The translations under genes were made by a program, and so were the position numbers. Below are positions 1 through 8,021 of a stretch of 55,786 nt of DNA, piece by piece. The first letter of the stretch is position 1, and each line of letters begins with the position of its first letter. This stretch comes from Bacteroidales bacterium (lineage in GTDB: Bacteria > Bacteroidota > Bacteroidia > Bacteroidales > JAADJA01). Below the pieces are notes generated by a model. The model ran no database searches, had not been told where the DNA came from, and was given only the letters and a program-made list of their open reading frames with translations. The stretch spans positions 1 through 55,786 of the forward strand of contig JAIOZL010000034.1 in the NCBI GenBank assembly GCA_021740645.1, given 5' to 3'.

Positions 1-146
1 AAATAGGTGATTAATTCCAAAGGCCTTAGATTTTTTGTGGACGGGACATGGCCATCGTGATGCCTTTTCATCCTTGCTTTTAAATCAGAGGTGCATCCTG
101 TATAGGTTTTGCCATTGCTACATTGCAGAATATAAACGTAGTGCAT
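1..146 (-). CDS. GIY-YIG nuclease family protein, upstream copy (C-terminus outside the window)
   Basis: This is the N-terminal 48 codons of a second copy of the gene at 271-507, running off the left edge. It starts MHYVYILQC and keeps the YVYIL and YTG motifs that define the GIY-YIG fold. The one base change noticed in the coding part, relative to the other copy, changes tgc to tgt (both Cys), so the protein appears unchanged over the visible part. Known of the family: small stand-alone GIY-YIG domains of about 80-100 residues (UPF0213/YhbQ type) cleave or nick DNA, usually with no assigned cellular role. Whether this copy is intact cannot be judged here. Confidence 0.75.
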   Translation of the reverse strand, partial: MHYVYILQCSNGKTYTGCTSDLKARMKRHHDGHVPSTKNLRPLELITY

Positions 147-246
147 TGGTTTGTCTTTATGCGGATTCGTCCGCCGAAGCCCGCAGGTTAAACTTTCGGG
201 TTAGTGTGTCGGTTTTTTAATCGGCCCGCCGTCGTCTGCGCTGCGA
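1..246. repeat. Left copy of a 361-bp tandem duplication (truncated by the window edge)
   Basis: Bases 1-246 match 362-607 at an offset of 361, with only a few differences seen by eye (for example a/g near 131 versus 492, and gtcg versus gtca near 233 versus 594). The unit carries a GIY-YIG nuclease gene on the minus strand. It also holds a small perfect hairpin at 161-174 (arms GCGGA/TCCGC around TTCG), 14 nt before that gene's start codon. Homology stops near 246, where the two copies continue into different sequence. Confidence 0.9.
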
Positions 247-270
247 CTGGATATTTGCCGGGCCATAATT

Positions 271-507
271 CTATATTAATCGTTTTTTCAAAAATGCCCT
301 ACCTGAACCTGATTTCAGATATTTTTCAAAAACAAAAGCCTTCTCTTTATCCCTAAAGGCAAAATAGGTGATTAATTCCAAAGGCCTTAGATTTTTTGTG
401 GACGGGACATGGCCATCGTGATGCCTTTTCATCCTTGCTTTTAAATCAGAGGTGCATCCTGTATAGGTTTTGCCATTGCTGCATTGCAGAATATAAACGT
501 AGTGCAT
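271..507 (-). CDS. GIY-YIG nuclease family protein
   Basis: A 78-residue protein that is essentially one GIY-YIG domain. The conserved YVYIL strand is at residues 4-8 and the YTG half at about 15-17. An arginine-bearing helix (DLKARMKRHHDG) follows, and a C-terminal catalytic-glutamate helix (FVFEKYLKSGSGRAF) is also present. The start ATG at 507 is preceded by the duplicated GCGGA hairpin. Short stand-alone GIY-YIG proteins are common in Bacteroidota and often sit near tRNA or repeat sequences; their physiological substrate is unknown. Here the gene lies in a tandem duplication, 121 bp from tRNA-Ser, which suggests a locally amplified, possibly selfish nuclease gene. The domain call is firm and the role is not assigned. 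Confidence 0.85.
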   Translation of the reverse strand: MHYVYILQCSNGKTYTGCTSDLKARMKRHHDGHVPSTKNLRPLELITYFAFRDKEKAFVFEKYLKSGSGRAFLKKRLI

Positions 508-607
508 TGGTTTGTCTTTATGCGGATTCGTCCGCCGAAGCCCGCAGGTTAAACTTTCGGGTTAGTGTGTCGGTTTTTTAATCGGCCCGCCGTCATCTGC
601 GCTGCGC
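362..607. repeat. Right copy of the 361-bp tandem duplication
   Basis: Matches 1-246 and includes the 5' part of the complete GIY-YIG gene, its upstream GCGGA/TCCGC hairpin (522-535) and a GC-rich tail (about 540-607). The tail contains CCCGCC-type blocks that could pair with GGCGGGCGG downstream at 617-625. This tail is markedly more GC-rich than the surrounding DNA, as is usual for dispersed palindromic repeats. Confidence 0.9.
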
Positions 608-627
608 TTGACTATGGCGGGCGGAGG

Positions 628-714
628 CGGAGAGTGAGGGATTCGAACCCTCGGACCACTTACGCGGTCAACAGTTTTCGAGACTGCCCCGTTCGACCAC
701 TCCGGCAACTCTCC
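628..714 (-). tRNA. tRNA-Ser (anticodon CGA)
   Basis: Read on the minus strand, the sequence begins GGAGAGTTGCCGGAG and ends CTCACTCTCC, giving a 7-bp acceptor stem. The anticodon arm is GCAGT-CTCGAAA-ACTGT, so the anticodon is CGA (reads UCG). A long variable arm (about GTTGACCGCGTAAGTGGTC) is the class II feature expected of tRNA-Ser, and the T arm contains GGTTCGAATCC. The discriminator base is G. CCA is not encoded, because the template continues CCT. It lies between the GIY-YIG duplication and the large membrane protein gene. Confidence 0.95.
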
Positions 715-771
715 AATGGCTGCAAAAGTAATAACATTATTGAATTATTACATCCTATTTGAGACTCAAAA

Positions 772-3700
772 TTAACCTGCTTTGGATTTGGATCCCATTA
801 AATTTGTAAACCCTGACAATACTTTTATTAATATGGGCAGTGAAGCAACTGAAGTTGCAATCCATCCCAATACCGCATTTACCTTGTCCTGCTGTGTCAT
901 GACTAAAAAGATAAACAATGCTAAAATAATCATCATAAGGGGTAACCTCAAATTTGACCAGTTACCTGAATGCCTGGCTTGTAACTCAATTAATAATGAT
1001 TCATCACGATCAATATTTGTAAGGATGAAACTTTTAAAACTATGGCTAAAAAACTGCAACCGCAACTTTTTATAGGTTAGGATTCCCTTTTGTATCAGGT
1101 CATTAATAATATTTATGTTCTTATAATTTGCTAGACCATCCTGAGCCAGGTCGTATAGCAGGTATTTTTCCCGGTCTTCCAGACTATGCCATATGGATAA
1201 ATAATATACCTGGTAGAGGCTTTGTTCATTTAAAATTCTTTCTGCATCTCCGGCTCCTTCCTGCATTTTTATCCAGGTATCAAGGTCATTTCTCTTCATT
1301 AATTCGGGATTAAAATATGCAAGATGTCTGGAGGATTTTTTATTTTCATTCTTGCTTACAAGAAAGTATTCTTCAGTATGTGGTAAAGGATAAAAGACCC
1401 GTTTAAATTTGCCAATGGTATGTAAATAATTGTCAAAACATTGCCTGTTGGTTTCTTTTTCTTTATCATTCTCACCATAAAGAAGCTTGAACTTATAAGA
1501 GGGTTGTGTATTGGAAACGATAAACACCCGCTCAATTTCCTCATTTTCAACCATCACTTTCAGTTTGGCCACAAGCGATGTCTTAATTCTTACTATCCCT
1601 GTAGTAAAAGTTTCTGAGTCCTGGATAATGATTGATTTTGACTTTTTCTTCTTTATTTCATTTAACTTTTCTTCCACAAAAACCATATCCCCGGCATCCT
1701 TGATCTTTATTATCATAGGATAGGATTTTGAATGAATTTCAGCCAATCGTTTTGCAATACCTGAATAAGGTGGGCTAATTATGTATAAATATTTAAGCCA
1801 CTTTGATAATTCAAGTGAATCGAAATTTTGCACATGAGGTAATTGCAAAAGGAAAGTTTTACTTATCCAGTATGAAATTGTAAAATATAAAAGAATAACA
1901 ATACACAAAACAAGAACTAAAAACGATATAAAAACTGCTTTTGGCTTGTTTGAATAAATGGCCTTGGGTATCCAATGAAATTTCAACTTATTAGAGGTAA
2001 TTTTATACTTATTTACATTATCCTCCAGCGTAGTTTTGTCCTTTCCTGAAACCCATTTCAAATTACTAATGTTATTTGTGTTAACAAAATTATAACTTGA
2101 GGCATTGCGATATTCAAGGCTGAACGGAACCCTGATATTACTATACAAACTGTATTCAAATGGTGATAAAGGATTATACAATTCATTTTGATTATTGGAT
2201 TTCACATCCAATATTTCTTTCTTTTGAACAGGGTCATTGAGCCCAGGTCCGAGAGCTGATGTGTCTTCGGCAACTAATGTATTTACATTTATAGTTGAAT
2301 CGACGACGGGTGTATTTATGGTATCAATGTTGGCAGGGGTTTCAGGAGTTTCCAATTTAGTAATGCTAAACTCGGTGGGGGTGATTTTATTTTCATATCC
2401 ATTTGCATCGGCTTTTTGAGCAAAAGAAAACTGCATATTTCTGATATACATTTCCTTTTCGACATTGAACGATTTAAAGAAGAATCCGGAAGCAGGTAAT
2501 ATTCCAAACGAAAGAACAATAAGGAAAAGAAGTGAATTATAATACAATGGTTTAAAAAATTCCTCTTTGTTTTTCTTTAGGTTACCAGCCCAGAGAATAA
2601 CAACTAAGTTTAATATTAAAAAGATAATTATTCCGACTATTAGCAACACATCTTTATAGCATTCAGTAAGTGAAATAACCAAAAACAAGCTTACCAACAA
2701 TAGGATTGCAGTAAAGTAGGCGGTATAAACATTCAGGCCCCGGTTGCTTTTTAAAATCCTGTGCCTGTTTAAAACAAAGATGTTACAGTTAATAAGCAAT
2801 GTAAAAAACATCATGGAAGTAAATATATGATGGCTAAAACCCAGAAAAGTAAATACAATAATGCAGGCCAGGTTGTAAAGTATTAGCAATTTGTAAATAG
2901 AATTATTTTCAGGATGAGGCCAAATCCAACTAAACAAGATGTCTCCGTTTTTCGTTTTTTTATGATGTTTTGAATCAATAAAAACAAATATTCCAATCTG
3001 CGCCATGATCAATATAAACAACAAGAAAAACAGGGTAAACGACATTCCGAATATTTGGGCGGATACCAATTTTTCATAATCATTATTCACATAGGCTACA
3101 AGGTAGATGGGGAGATCGCCAACCGGGCTAAGGTAGAAATAGGAGCTTTTACTTTCGTACTCGGTAATAAAAAAAGCATCTTCGTGTGTTTGCAGGGCAG
3201 TAAATAAATCCGGGTGGTTTTGAGTTTCCACCATCAAATTTTCCTGAAGTATTTTATTTTTATTTTCATGAAACATGACCTCCCCGTCTTTACCAATGAG
3301 CATGATATGGATATTTTCGGGTGAGGTGAAATTGGTAAATGATTTTAATTCTTTAACAGGCATCATTACCACGGATGGACTAAAAATATCAGCATCATCT
3401 TTATCATAAGTGCTTGCCAATTGTTTGGTAAACTTATCTTTTGCGCTAAAATAGTTTTGAGTATTTTTCGATTTCTTGCTGAAGATCAGGTAATGAAAAC
3501 CATCTGTAATGGACCTGATAGATTCAATATAAAAATCAGTTCCTCCGGCTATTGATTCATCTTTCCATTGGTCACTTGCCACAGGAAATTTGAAGTATTT
3601 ACGGTGTGAAACATTTACCCGGGGTGTGATGGGGTCGGCCCATTTAACCAATTGATCTCCTTTTTTATTCAACCACATAAATGCATTAATATTTTTACTA

Positions 3701-4935
3701 TCCAATTTATGTTTCGTTTTGGAGTCATAAATAAATTGAGTTCTTTTTAAATCCGGCTTTTTAATCATTTCATCCTTACTTATAAGGCTATCGAGCAAAA
3801 CGTCAAATTCACTGATCATACTTTCCTCAATATTTTTTACTGAACTTGACAGGTATTTCTCTTTAAAATTATTGGAAGTTTGAATCTTCGTAAACTGATG
3901 CAGGATGATCAATAAAATAAATGCAGAACTAATGACAATAGCAAAAAAACCAAGTACTGAATCACTGGTATTTAACCGTTCGTTTTCACTCAATAATCTT
4001 AGTTTTAAGATGGGGAAAAGCAGGATCATCAACACCATAACTACAACCAGAAGAGTAGTGGCTATGGGGTTAAGGTTTAAGGTTTGCTTACGGAATTCAT
4101 TTCGATCCAATATTCCTGCTAAATAAAAATTCATTCTTGGATCGATGTCGAGGGGAGTTAAGTAGGTAAGTTTATTTGATTTATTAATATCCGATTCGAA
4201 AAGACTGGTAGTAAACAACAGGTTTTTTTCAAAAAGTATAGTATCAAATTTTTCGTAGTTTACAGGGTTATTAAATGAAATTGGAATATCGGAATAGAGT
4301 AATTGTAACTTTTTCTCTTTGGAGTTACCTGATTTATTCTGAGACTCATAAAACGCAAAGTATTCTTCAAAAATATCATAACGCAAAGTATTTTGAAACA
4401 GCGCTTCCTTCCTGTAGTAAACTGTAATGATATAATCTTCGATGATAATCTCAAACTTGATATCGTCTCCTATCAGCTCCGAAGTGGCTTTACTTATTTT
4501 AACCCTTTCTTCAGATTGTGATCCCGTTTCTAATGCATCAAAGTCAACAAGAAATTTATCAGTAAATAAAAAATTCAATTCTTTTGGAACCCCATAATCA
4601 TTTTTTAATATCCGATCTATCTCCTGGCTGTTTACTGAATAATCATCCCCAAAGTAATTATCTATTAAGGCCTCATCAATCAATCTTTTGGAAGCATTAT
4701 CGTATTTGATTATATGAGAAAGCGCATTGGTAGCAATATTATTGTAATTTTTTTGCTTTTTCTCAATGGATTTTCCTACTGTTTCGATTATACGGAAGGC
4801 CCTTTCATGAAATCTCTTTTCAGCATTTTTAACATAGGCAAAGTAATAATACCCAAAGCTTAAAAGAATTATAATGAAGGTAATAATAGTAATGGTATTG
4901 TAGCGATTTTTTGCAGAAACTTGTTTCATTTTCAA
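772..4935 (-). CDS. Giant multi-domain membrane protein with Cache-like sensor regions
   Basis: A 1387-residue protein that I do not recognise as a named family. A membrane helix (about 12-35) is followed by an extracytoplasmic region to about 285 and two more helices (about 288-310 and 326-346). A second extracytoplasmic region (about 350-635) contains a Cache/PDC-like stretch (FMWLNKKGD, then VSHRKYFKF). Next come a cluster of about seven helices, a further outside loop, and a helix near 990-1010. A soluble domain (about 1015-1335) has alternating strands and helices (KSIIIQD, IERVFIVSN) and a winged-helix-like end (YDLAQDGLANYKN, LQFFSHSFKSFIL). Two terminal helices close the protein. No Walker A motif, kinase H-box or GGDEF/EAL motif is visible. 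It is probably monocistronic, with its own promoter at 4984-4991. I infer a sensory or signalling role; the output is unknown. Confidence 0.7.
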   Translation of the reverse strand: MKMKQVSAKNRYNTITIITFIIILLSFGYYYFAYVKNAEKRFHERAFRIIETVGKSIEKKQKNYNNIATNALSHIIKYDNASKRLIDEALIDNYFGDDYSVNSQEIDRILKNDYGVPKELNFLFTDKFLVDFDALETGSQSEERVKISKATSELIGDDIKFEIIIEDYIITVYYRKEALFQNTLRYDIFEEYFAFYESQNKSGNSKEKKLQLLYSDIPISFNNPVNYEKFDTILFEKNLLFTTSLFESDINKSNKLTYLTPLDIDPRMNFYLAGILDRNEFRKQTLNLNPIATTLLVVVMVLMILLFPILKLRLLSENERLNTSDSVLGFFAIVISSAFILLIILHQFTKIQTSNNFKEKYLSSSVKNIEESMISEFDVLLDSLISKDEMIKKPDLKRTQFIYDSKTKHKLDSKNINAFMWLNKKGDQLVKWADPITPRVNVSHRKYFKFPVASDQWKDESIAGGTDFYIESIRSITDGFHYLIFSKKSKNTQNYFSAKDKFTKQLASTYDKDDADIFSPSVVMMPVKELKSFTNFTSPENIHIMLIGKDGEVMFHENKNKILQENLMVETQNHPDLFTALQTHEDAFFITEYESKSSYFYLSPVGDLPIYLVAYVNNDYEKLVSAQIFGMSFTLFFLLFILIMAQIGIFVFIDSKHHKKTKNGDILFSWIWPHPENNSIYKLLILYNLACIIVFTFLGFSHHIFTSMMFFTLLINCNIFVLNRHRILKSNRGLNVYTAYFTAILLLVSLFLVISLTECYKDVLLIVGIIIFLILNLVVILWAGNLKKNKEEFFKPLYYNSLLFLIVLSFGILPASGFFFKSFNVEKEMYIRNMQFSFAQKADANGYENKITPTEFSITKLETPETPANIDTINTPVVDSTINVNTLVAEDTSALGPGLNDPVQKKEILDVKSNNQNELYNPLSPFEYSLYSNIRVPFSLEYRNASSYNFVNTNNISNLKWVSGKDKTTLEDNVNKYKITSNKLKFHWIPKAIYSNKPKAVFISFLVLVLCIVILLYFTISYWISKTFLLQLPHVQNFDSLELSKWLKYLYIISPPYSGIAKRLAEIHSKSYPMIIKIKDAGDMVFVEEKLNEIKKKKSKSIIIQDSETFTTGIVRIKTSLVAKLKVMVENEEIERVFIVSNTQPSYKFKLLYGENDKEKETNRQCFDNYLHTIGKFKRVFYPLPHTEEYFLVSKNENKKSSRHLAYFNPELMKRNDLDTWIKMQEGAGDAERILNEQSLYQVYYLSIWHSLEDREKYLLYDLAQDGLANYKNINIINDLIQKGILTYKKLRLQFFSHSFKSFILTNIDRDESLLIELQARHSGNWSNLRLPLMMIILALFIFLVMTQQDKVNAVLGWIATSVASLPILIKVLSGFTNLMGSKSKAG

Positions 4936-4983
4936 TGCGTATTAGGGAAAGAGGTTAAAAGTTAATTGAAGTGTTTTCATGAT

Positions 4984-4991
4984 CAAAGATA
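4984..4991 (-). promoter_or_regulatory. -7 box for the giant membrane protein gene
   Basis: On the minus strand this reads TATCTTTG, a full match to the Bacteroidota -7 consensus TAnnTTTG, 48 bp before the ATG at 4935. No good TTTG -33 box stands at the usual 19-21 bp spacing, so the promoter is only partly supported. Confidence 0.45.
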
Positions 4992-5075
4992 AGAAAAAAA
5001 AATCCTTTTTCCCGGATTAACAAAGTTTTAACAAAAAAGCGTTCAGCGTGTTGCGGCTAATGAAATAAAGGTGGG

Positions 5076-6242
5076 TTATTCAACCTTCATATGCTTTATT
5101 CTGAAAGCATATACCCCTATTCCAAAATAGATGAATATAAGAATAACAATAGAGATGATTTCGGGGAGTATATCAATGATGCCCATGCCCATGATCATGA
5201 TTTTTTTTAAAGCAGAAATGGCATGTGTAGGAGACATCAATCCCTGAAACGAAATTGGATAACCTGCAATATGAAACAGTGCTTTACCTTCCAGGGGAAA
5301 AGCTGCACCGGTAAAAAACATAAAAAGAAACAAGGGGAAATTGCCTACTATTAAAACCTCGTTCACCGTTTTGGTAAAAGCTGCAAGGATAAGACTGAAT
5401 GCAATGATGGAGATACTTGTAAGCAAGGTAATAAGCAGGAATGTACCCATCGAACCTACAGGCTTAAAGCCCATTAACATAGCAGTGGCAAGGCTTAATA
5501 ATATGGCCACTAGTCCTACCAGAACCTGCACGATACTTACTCCTGACAAGAACTCCAGAGTACTGATCTTTGAGAGTTTTAACCGAATAATAGTTTTATT
5601 TTCAACTTCGGAAATAATAGCAATAGTGGCCGAAAACATAAGCATGACCAGGGCCAGAATCAAAAGGCCGGGTACCATTAGGTCAAAATCAGAGACGCTG
5701 CCTGAATAGCCCAGGCTGGTTTCTATAACCTTAATTTGACTTGTCCTTTGTTGCATATGAGCCACATACTGATCAATGGCTTCGTTTGCCCAGACAGCAC
5801 TCACCATATATTCAATTTGAGTAAGGTCACCTATAAACTCAACTCCTATTGGGTCTTTATCAAAATGATCATCTTTGTTTTGTAGCTTTTCTGAAAAATC
5901 AACAGGTATAACTACTAAAGCATCGGCTTTTCTGTTCTTGAGCTTACCTATTGCCATTTCACGAGAATCAGCCAATTCTATGTTGAAAGGTAAGTCGCTG
6001 GAATCCCTCAAAATAAAAGAAGCCGTTTCAAATAGTAATTGACCATGATTAATAGGTACCATTGAGCCAACATAGCCCTTATCATTGTTTAATACCAGGA
6101 TATCATACTGGGGTTGATAGGATTCGAGAATAAGAAAATATACAGCAATAAAAAAAGGCGCCATTGAGATGGTAAGGAAAAGTATCCAGAAACTTCTGAT
6201 CTGCTCTCTGAGGCTTTTTTTAATGACGCTTATTAGTTTCAC
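5076..6242 (-). CDS. ABC-2 type transporter permease
   Basis: A 388-residue ABC-2 family permease. An N-terminal membrane helix (about 17-37) is followed by a large soluble loop (about 40-185), then five to six helices between about 190 and 380. This is the usual YhgE/LinA-like layout of exporters of unknown substrate. The start codon is GTG at 6242, 11 nt after the stop of the ATPase gene, so the two are co-transcribed. Together they form a half-exporter pair that would dimerise in the inner membrane. There is no adjacent HlyD-type adaptor or outer-membrane factor to indicate the substrate. Confidence 0.88.
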   Translation of the reverse strand: MKLISVIKKSLREQIRSFWILFLTISMAPFFIAVYFLILESYQPQYDILVLNNDKGYVGSMVPINHGQLLFETASFILRDSSDLPFNIELADSREMAIGKLKNRKADALVVIPVDFSEKLQNKDDHFDKDPIGVEFIGDLTQIEYMVSAVWANEAIDQYVAHMQQRTSQIKVIETSLGYSGSVSDFDLMVPGLLILALVMLMFSATIAIISEVENKTIIRLKLSKISTLEFLSGVSIVQVLVGLVAILLSLATAMLMGFKPVGSMGTFLLITLLTSISIIAFSLILAAFTKTVNEVLIVGNFPLFLFMFFTGAAFPLEGKALFHIAGYPISFQGLMSPTHAISALKKIMIMGMGIIDILPEIISIVILIFIYFGIGVYAFRIKHMKVE

Positions 6243-6253
6243 GTTATACTATT

Positions 6254-7201
6254 TTATTGCCTTAATTTTTTACCGGTCAAATGAATAAACACGTCTTCCA
6301 GCGTGTTCTCTCGTAAAACAATTTTTTGCAATTCATTTCCCGTTCCCTTTACAATCTCTGTAATTTCTGCTATTTTTTCTACAATATTTTTCGATCGGAG
6401 CATGATGAAATTGCCAGTAACTTTGATATCATTGTAATAGGGTGCTAATGATTCTGTAAGTTTGGTTTCACGGGAAATATCATTTACAAAACTCAATTCA
6501 AGGATATCCCCTTCACCTATGGATCTTTTTAAGTTGCCCGGGGTATCAAGCAATAATAGTTTTCCATGATCCAAAATGGCTACTCGGTCGGAAAGCCTAT
6601 CGGCTTCATCCATATTGTGGGTTGTCAATACAATGGTTTTTGCCCCTCTCAATGATTTTATAAAATCCCTCAATAACACACGTGATTGGGGATCAAGGCC
6701 AGATTCTGGTTCGTCCAGTATAAGAAATTCGGGATTGTGAATAAGTGCAAGGCAAATATTCAACCTACGTTTCATTCCTCCGGATAATTTGGCAGCCTTT
6801 TGCCTTGCTTTATCAGCAAGGCCAAGTAGATTTAATAATTCATCGGTCCTCTTTCTCACAGCTTTACTCTCCATTCCATACATCTTTCCCATAAAAACCA
6901 ATTGCTCCTGGCAACTTAATTTATTCCAGTGAATATTCTCCTGTGGGCAAATTCCGATTTTGGACCTTAGGCCGGGTGATTGCTGCATCGACTGACCATT
7001 AATTAATACCTGTCCTGAGGAGACAGGGGATAAACCACAGAGCATATGGATCGTGGTGGTTTTCCCGGCACCATTAGGGCCAAGTAATCCAAATAACTCT
7101 CCTTTCCTGATATCAAGGTCTAGTTTATCCACAGCCGTAAAATTTCCAAATTTTTTACTTAACTGTTGAACCTGAATTGATATATCAGGATAATGTTCCA
7201 T
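6254..7201 (-). CDS. ABC transporter ATP-binding protein
   Basis: A 315-residue ATPase that powers the downstream permease. It shows Walker A (GPNGAGKTT, about residues 41-49), a Q-loop (CPQEN), the signature LSGGMKRR, Walker B with LILDEP, and the switch histidine (LTTHNMDEAD). The C-terminal extension (ENTLEDVFIHLTGKKL) is typical of the DrrA/CcmA-like drug and antibiotic exporter ATPases. I place the start at the ATG at 7201, because an in-frame upstream TTG at 7225 overlaps the probable -7 box (7223-7230) and would not lie in the transcript. Confidence 0.92.
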   Translation of the reverse strand: MEHYPDISIQVQQLSKKFGNFTAVDKLDLDIRKGELFGLLGPNGAGKTTTIHMLCGLSPVSSGQVLINGQSMQQSPGLRSKIGICPQENIHWNKLSCQEQLVFMGKMYGMESKAVRKRTDELLNLLGLADKARQKAAKLSGGMKRRLNICLALIHNPEFLILDEPESGLDPQSRVLLRDFIKSLRGAKTIVLTTHNMDEADRLSDRVAILDHGKLLLLDTPGNLKRSIGEGDILELSFVNDISRETKLTESLAPYYNDIKVTGNFIMLRSKNIVEKIAEITEIVKGTGNELQKIVLRENTLEDVFIHLTGKKLRQ

Positions 7202-7222
7202 ATTATAAAGGGGATTAGGTCG

Positions 7223-7230
7223 CAAATTTA
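7223..7230 (-). promoter_or_regulatory. -7 box for the ABC transporter operon
   Basis: Reads TAAATTTG on the minus strand, a full match to TAnnTTTG. It implies a leader of about 16 nt before the ATG at 7201 and decides the start codon of the ATPase gene. A convincing -33 box is not visible. Confidence 0.5.
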
Positions 7231-7270
7231 TAAAATATGCCGGAGCAATATATTTGTTCAGAAAAGAATA

Positions 7271-7432
7271 TTAATTTTTTTCTTTATTTACCCTACCTGC
7301 ATCTTTAAGGGCTTTATTGATCATCCACTCCAATTGCCCATTTGTACTCCTGAATTCATCAGCAGCCCACTTTTCTACGGCCTTAAGTGTTTCCGGGTCG
7401 AGTCGTAATACAAATGGTTTCTTTTTTGGCAT
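7271..7432 (-). CDS. Arc/ribbon-helix-helix DNA-binding protein (53 residues)
   Basis: A very short gene starting ATG at 7432, only 3 nt after the stop of the PH-like gene. Its protein reads MPKKKPFVLRLDPETLKAVE and continues with KWAADEFRSTNGQLEWMINKAL. The pattern of a short basic strand (FVLRLD), a helix (PETLKAVEKWAADEF), a turn (RSTNGQ) and a second helix is that of Arc/MetJ ribbon-helix-helix regulators, which bind DNA as dimers through the paired strands. It is the last gene of the SPFH operon. The likely target is the operon's own promoter, where a TGATAT-N7-ATATCA palindrome is seen at 8912-8930. That target is inference; the fold call is fairly firm. Confidence 0.85.
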   Translation of the reverse strand: MPKKKPFVLRLDPETLKAVEKWAADEFRSTNGQLEWMINKALKDAGRVNKEKN

Positions 7433-7435
7433 TCT

Positions 7436-7963
7436 TTAAATGTTTTTGGTACTCATCATTTTTTCCATTGCATAGCGGATTGCTTCTTTTCTTCGGGTAC
7501 CTATCAATATTTTTTCCCCGCTTTTAAGGTAAAGTTGAAGACCAATTCTGCCACCTACTGTATAGCCTCTTCCAACTTTTCTTCGCCCCTTTTTTACCCC
7601 GTGACCACCATATTCTTTCCCCGGTTGGAATTTCCTCACCTCATAGGATTTTATTTCATTTTTAGTAATCTTCTTTTCCTTAACTACTATAGGTGGATAC
7701 TTAAAATAAATTGCATCTTGGGTAATCCGGGTACTTAACTTCATTTTATAAAATAAAACCGTCAGTCCAAGCATCATTACAAAAAAAATGCAGGACATAA
7801 TAATTAATCCCAAAAGAGCATCCTGATCAAGTTCCGACAAACTTTTATTTTCAGTTTCATTAATTTGAAGAAGAAATATAAGTGTTGCTAAGATGGGAAA
7901 GATAACCATCCATATCCATGGATGGCTATACTTTTGTTCTTCTGTAAAAATTGGATTTTTCAT
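7436..7963 (-). CDS. PH-like (bPH) domain membrane protein
   Basis: A 175-residue protein with two N-terminal membrane helices (about 15-35 and 50-72). They are followed by a beta-rich cytoplasmic domain resembling bacterial pleckstrin-homology domains (ITQDAIYFKYPPI, KKITKNEIKSYEVRKF, a glycine-rich GYTVGGRIGLQLYLKSGEK, and a final helix RKEAIRYAMEKM). Domains of this kind mediate protein or lipid contacts at membranes. It is the middle gene of an operon, 58 bp after the SPFH gene and 3 bp before the ribbon-helix-helix gene. I infer that it works with the SPFH protein at the membrane. The exact family number is not certain. Confidence 0.75.
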   Translation of the reverse strand: MKNPIFTEEQKYSHPWIWMVIFPILATLIFLLQINETENKSLSELDQDALLGLIIMSCIFFVMMLGLTVLFYKMKLSTRITQDAIYFKYPPIVVKEKKITKNEIKSYEVRKFQPGKEYGGHGVKKGRRKVGRGYTVGGRIGLQLYLKSGEKILIGTRRKEAIRYAMEKMMSTKNI

Positions 7964-8021
7964 TTTTTACCGTAAACGTTAAACATCATTATTTTACCAG
8001 GGTTTGATTACCTGAATCAAA

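Noticed and set aside
35..581. Two 61-residue plus-strand frames at 35-220 and 396-581
   Set aside because: They are shadows of the duplicated minus-strand GIY-YIG genes and are repeated only because the DNA is.
1..607. Repeats considered as a CRISPR array
   Set aside because: Two long coding copies only; no short regular repeats with unique spacers and no cas genes.
565..762. Plus-strand reading frame with an arginine-rich stretch (GGRRRRVRDSNPR)
   Set aside because: It is the antisense of the tRNA-Ser gene and the GC-rich repeat; such arginine/DSNPR peptides are well-known false genes over tRNAs.
1400..1800. Soluble C-terminal domain of the giant membrane protein as a STAND/AAA ATPase of a defence system
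   Set aside because: No Walker A or B motif could be found and there are no neighbouring effector or defence genes.
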